64,000 nt of DNA, taken from JBBIRG01 sp964410965. Its GTDB lineage: Bacteria; CLD3; SB21; JBBIRG01. The notes beneath the pieces are model-generated. The model ran no database searches and was not told where the DNA came from. It was given only the letters and a program-made list of their open reading frames with translations. Positions 61,925-64,000 of the stretch are shown in pieces (position 1 is the first letter of the stretch; each line of letters starts with the position of its first letter). The position numbers were made by a program, and so were the translations under genes. The stretch spans positions 186,001 to 250,000 of the forward strand of contig CAYPIY010000004.1 in NCBI GenBank assembly GCA_964410965.1, read 5' to 3'.

Positions 61925-63745
61925 ATGCGAATTCCCCAGCAAAAAATTGACCAGATCAAACAGACCGCGGATATCGTAGAAATCATCGGTCAGTACGTGA
62001 ACCTTAAACTGCGGGGAAAGAATTATGTCGGGCTCTGTCCTTTTCACCAGGAGAAAACTCCTTCTTTCACCGTCAGCCCGGACAAGCAGATCTTTTACTG
62101 TTTCGGATGCCAGACCGGCGGAGATGTCTTTTCCTTTATCAAATCGTATGAAAAAATCAGTTATCCGGAATCCATACGGATGGTTGCGGAGCGATATCAC
62201 ATCGATCTCCCCAAATACCGTCCGGCTGATACGACTTCTGAAAACAATGAATACGATGAACTTTATTTTATTCACAAAAAGGTCAATGATTTTTTCAGAA
62301 ACCAGCTGACTTTGACTTCCGGACTCATCGCACTGGAATATCTCAAATACCGGGGATTCAGCGAAGAGATGATCGGAACTTACCAGATCGGGTACGCTCC
62401 GGACCGCTGGGACAGCCTGTCCGTGCTCGCGAAAGATGAATCCCTGAACCCGGTTATGCTGCAGAAAGCGGGGCTGATCATGCCCCGGCAGGACAGCTCA
62501 TTCTATGACCGCTTCCGCCACCGGTTGATGTTCCCGGTCATGAATCCCTCCGGTCGGGTGATCGCTTTCGGCGGCCGGCAGATGCGCGATGAGCCGGATT
62601 CGCCCAAATACCTTAACTCACCCGAGACACTGATCTATCATAAAAGTAAAGTCCTGTACGGACTCTTTCAGGCCAGGGAAGAAATCCTCCGAAAGGACAT
62701 GATCCTCATCGTGGAAGGATATGCGGACTGCATCTCGATGTACCAGTACGGATTTAAGAATGTCTGCGCCTCCAGCGGCACCGCATTCACGAAAGAACAG
62801 TGCGACCTCATCCGGCGCTATACGCAGAACGTCACGCTGATATTCGACAGCGACGAGGCGGGAATCCGGGCTGCCGAACGGGCCGGGGCGCTGTTGCTTG
62901 AAAACGCCTTAAATACGAGAATCACCGTAATCCCCGATCAGAAAGATCCTGACGGGTACATCCGTAAATACGGAGCCGACGCGTTCGGCCAGCTCCTGAA
63001 AAAAGCGGCCGATTATTTTGAATTCCGCGTAAACAATTATATCCGGAAAGACGCATTCAGGACGGTCCATGACCGCACTCAGGCCGCAAGGGAAATGCTG
63101 AACGTCATCGCCGGAATCAAAGACCGGATACGGCAGGATCTTTTCCTCCGGGAAATGGTTCACCATTTCGGACTGAATGAACAGGTCATACGCGATGAAT
63201 TCAGGAAAATCACACGTAATTCCCGTTCACCCCTATCCGGGGATAACGAAAAAAAAATTGCCGCACAATCCCCGGCGGAATCCGCCAAACCGGATATCCC
63301 CGAACAAGTCATCAAGGCGGAACGGCATCTGCTCCGCGCCGTCCTCCACGATCCCGAATTCGCGAAAACCCTTTTTTCCTATCTGTCTCCCGCCGATTTT
63401 CAGGTGGACGGGATCCGGACCGTGTTGGAGATTGTTGCGGACAAAACGGGTCAGGATCTTCCTTTCTCCCCGGCCGACCTGATCCGTGATGCTGAGGAAC
63501 CCATTCAGAAAGCCGTCACGCGGCTCATGATGGATGACCGCGATTCGTTTCCATGGGAGGATTGTGTCGCTATAATCCAGCTGAACCAACTCCAGAAAAA
63601 ATCGGAAGAATTACGGTACACGATTAAGGCGGCCGAACAGCAGGGCGACGACATCCAGCGCCTTCAGCAGCTCTGGAACGACCTGCTGAAAGACATATCC
63701 GGCTTAAAATCAAAAAAGGAACTGATTAAAAAAAATACGGCATAA
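61925..63745 (+). CDS. dnaG: DNA primase
   Basis: A 606-residue DnaG. The N-terminal zinc finger has CPFHQEKTPSF and YCFGCQTGGD near residues 38-65. The RNA-polymerase domain follows with RHRLMFPVMNPSGRVIAFGGR and KYLNSPETLIYHKS near 200-230. The TOPRIM motifs are EGYAD near 265 and FDSDEAG near 310. The C-terminal helicase-binding domain (about 460-600) is present. It makes RNA primers at the replication fork with DnaB helicase. Normal in all key residues. Confidence 0.97.
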   Translation: MRIPQQKIDQIKQTADIVEIIGQYVNLKLRGKNYVGLCPFHQEKTPSFTVSPDKQIFYCFGCQTGGDVFSFIKSYEKISYPESIRMVAERYHIDLPKYRPADTTSENNEYDELYFIHKKVNDFFRNQLTLTSGLIALEYLKYRGFSEEMIGTYQIGYAPDRWDSLSVLAKDESLNPVMLQKAGLIMPRQDSSFYDRFRHRLMFPVMNPSGRVIAFGGRQMRDEPDSPKYLNSPETLIYHKSKVLYGLFQAREEILRKDMILIVEGYADCISMYQYGFKNVCASSGTAFTKEQCDLIRRYTQNVTLIFDSDEAGIRAAERAGALLLENALNTRITVIPDQKDPDGYIRKYGADAFGQLLKKAADYFEFRVNNYIRKDAFRTVHDRTQAAREMLNVIAGIKDRIRQDLFLREMVHHFGLNEQVIRDEFRKITRNSRSPLSGDNEKKIAAQSPAESAKPDIPEQVIKAERHLLRAVLHDPEFAKTLFSYLSPADFQVDGIRTVLEIVADKTGQDLPFSPADLIRDAEEPIQKAVTRLMMDDRDSFPWEDCVAIIQLNQLQKKSEELRYTIKAAEQQGDDIQRLQQLWNDLLKDISGLKSKKELIKKNTA

Positions 63746-63774
63746 TACAAGTCATTTCACAAACCACGGTTCAA

Positions 63775-64000
63775 ATGATGAAATCACCGATCATTTTAGG
63801 ATTCCTCCTGCTCTGCCTGAATACTGCTGATATGTACCCGCAGCTGCAACGTTATATCCTTGAAGGAAAAATTACCGACCGTCATGACGGAAAGCCCCTG
63901 CGGCATGTGAATGTTTCGCTGAAAGAAACGAAACAGGGCGATGTGACCGACAGCAGCGGAAACTATCTTATCCGGAACATCAAACCCGGCAGCTATACTC
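63775..64000 (+). CDS. N terminus of a TonB-receptor or CarboxypepD-regulatory-like outer-membrane protein (partial)
   Basis: ATG 63775 opens a frame running off the right edge. It has a signal peptide (IILGFLLLCLNTADMYPQ), then a CarboxypepD_reg-like beta-sandwich: LEGKITDRHDGKPLRHVNVS, quoted in part as GKITDRHDGKPLRHVNV, and DSSGNYLIRNIKPGSYT. Such domains commonly precede TonB-dependent receptor plugs in FCB bacteria. The rest lies outside the window. A peptidase or adhesin with the same domain cannot be ruled out. Confidence 0.75.
   Translation, partial: MMKSPIILGFLLLCLNTADMYPQLQRYILEGKITDRHDGKPLRHVNVSLKETKQGDVTDSSGNYLIRNIKPGSYT

Overview
The window is a dense, mostly housekeeping stretch of a Gram-negative chromosome. 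It carries outer-membrane beta-barrels, lipoproteins, a phosphate-porin-like protein, a CarboxypepD/TonB-receptor start, and two proteins with C-terminal type IX secretion (T9SS) sorting domains (QNYPNPFN and QNFPNPFNP, with tails ending KKLIFLK and KKMILMK). The long Ser/Pro/Gly-rich T9SS tails, a Bacteroidetes-type Crp/Fnr regulator and a YfiT/BstA-like protein point to the FCB superphylum (Calditrichota, KSB1 or Ignavibacteriota type rather than classical Bacteroidia). This placement is inference; no 16S gene is present.

Layout. 1-2503: end of a barrel protein, phoH, a LysM protein and a coiled-coil lipoprotein. 2668-5951: asparaginase, panC, an unknown gene and a single-domain GlmU-like uridylyltransferase, probably one operon. 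5999-6950: AT-rich accessory patch holding a decayed DUF1016 nuclease gene cut off by a small GIY-YIG nuclease cassette bounded by inverted palindromes. 7017-9255: tandem CsgG-domain/beta-barrel paralogues. 9457-11671: isocitrate-dehydrogenase-like, LOG-family and thiamine-binding genes. 11781-12990: promoter, tRNA-Gly(CCC) and a TPR/SLH lipoprotein. 13001-16964: a MetH-like cobalamin protein with an inserted DinB-like domain, a YfiT-like protein, DUF1338 and a YggX-like protein. 17028-25729: OPT transporter, a giant LVIVD/Ig-repeat secreted protein, MscS, cytidine deaminase, thioesterase. 26059-32220: typA, a porin, and the rpoZ-coaBC-gltX operon.

32677-33802 is a small SPFH/ribbon-helix-helix operon with a perfect 18-bp palindrome at the predicted transcription start. 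33897-39981: radA with a ClpX-like ATPase, a Crp/Fnr regulator, a coiled-coil protein and a barrel. 40000-44875 is a complete AmmeMemoRadiSam operon: a fused Memo-AMMECR1 protein with an export signal, a membrane spermidine-synthase-like protein and a radical SAM enzyme with a Tat-like N terminus. This is the best candidate in the window for a poorly understood system. 44950-48770 is a visibly AT-rich accessory region with two truncated BNR-type fragments, an LVIVD/T9SS protein and a 21-bp minisatellite. 49067-52480 is a T9SS-secreted subtilase.

52563-64000 returns to core functions: an orphan ABC ATPase, a membrane-anchored phosphatase, ppx/gppA, prmA, three REC-DUF4388 (PATAN) regulators in one apparent operon, a PFL/DUF711 protein, an inositol-monophosphatase family enzyme, a polyprenol-kinase-like protein, dnaG, and the start of a TonB-receptor-like gene. 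No CRISPR array, rRNA, integrase or transposase was seen.
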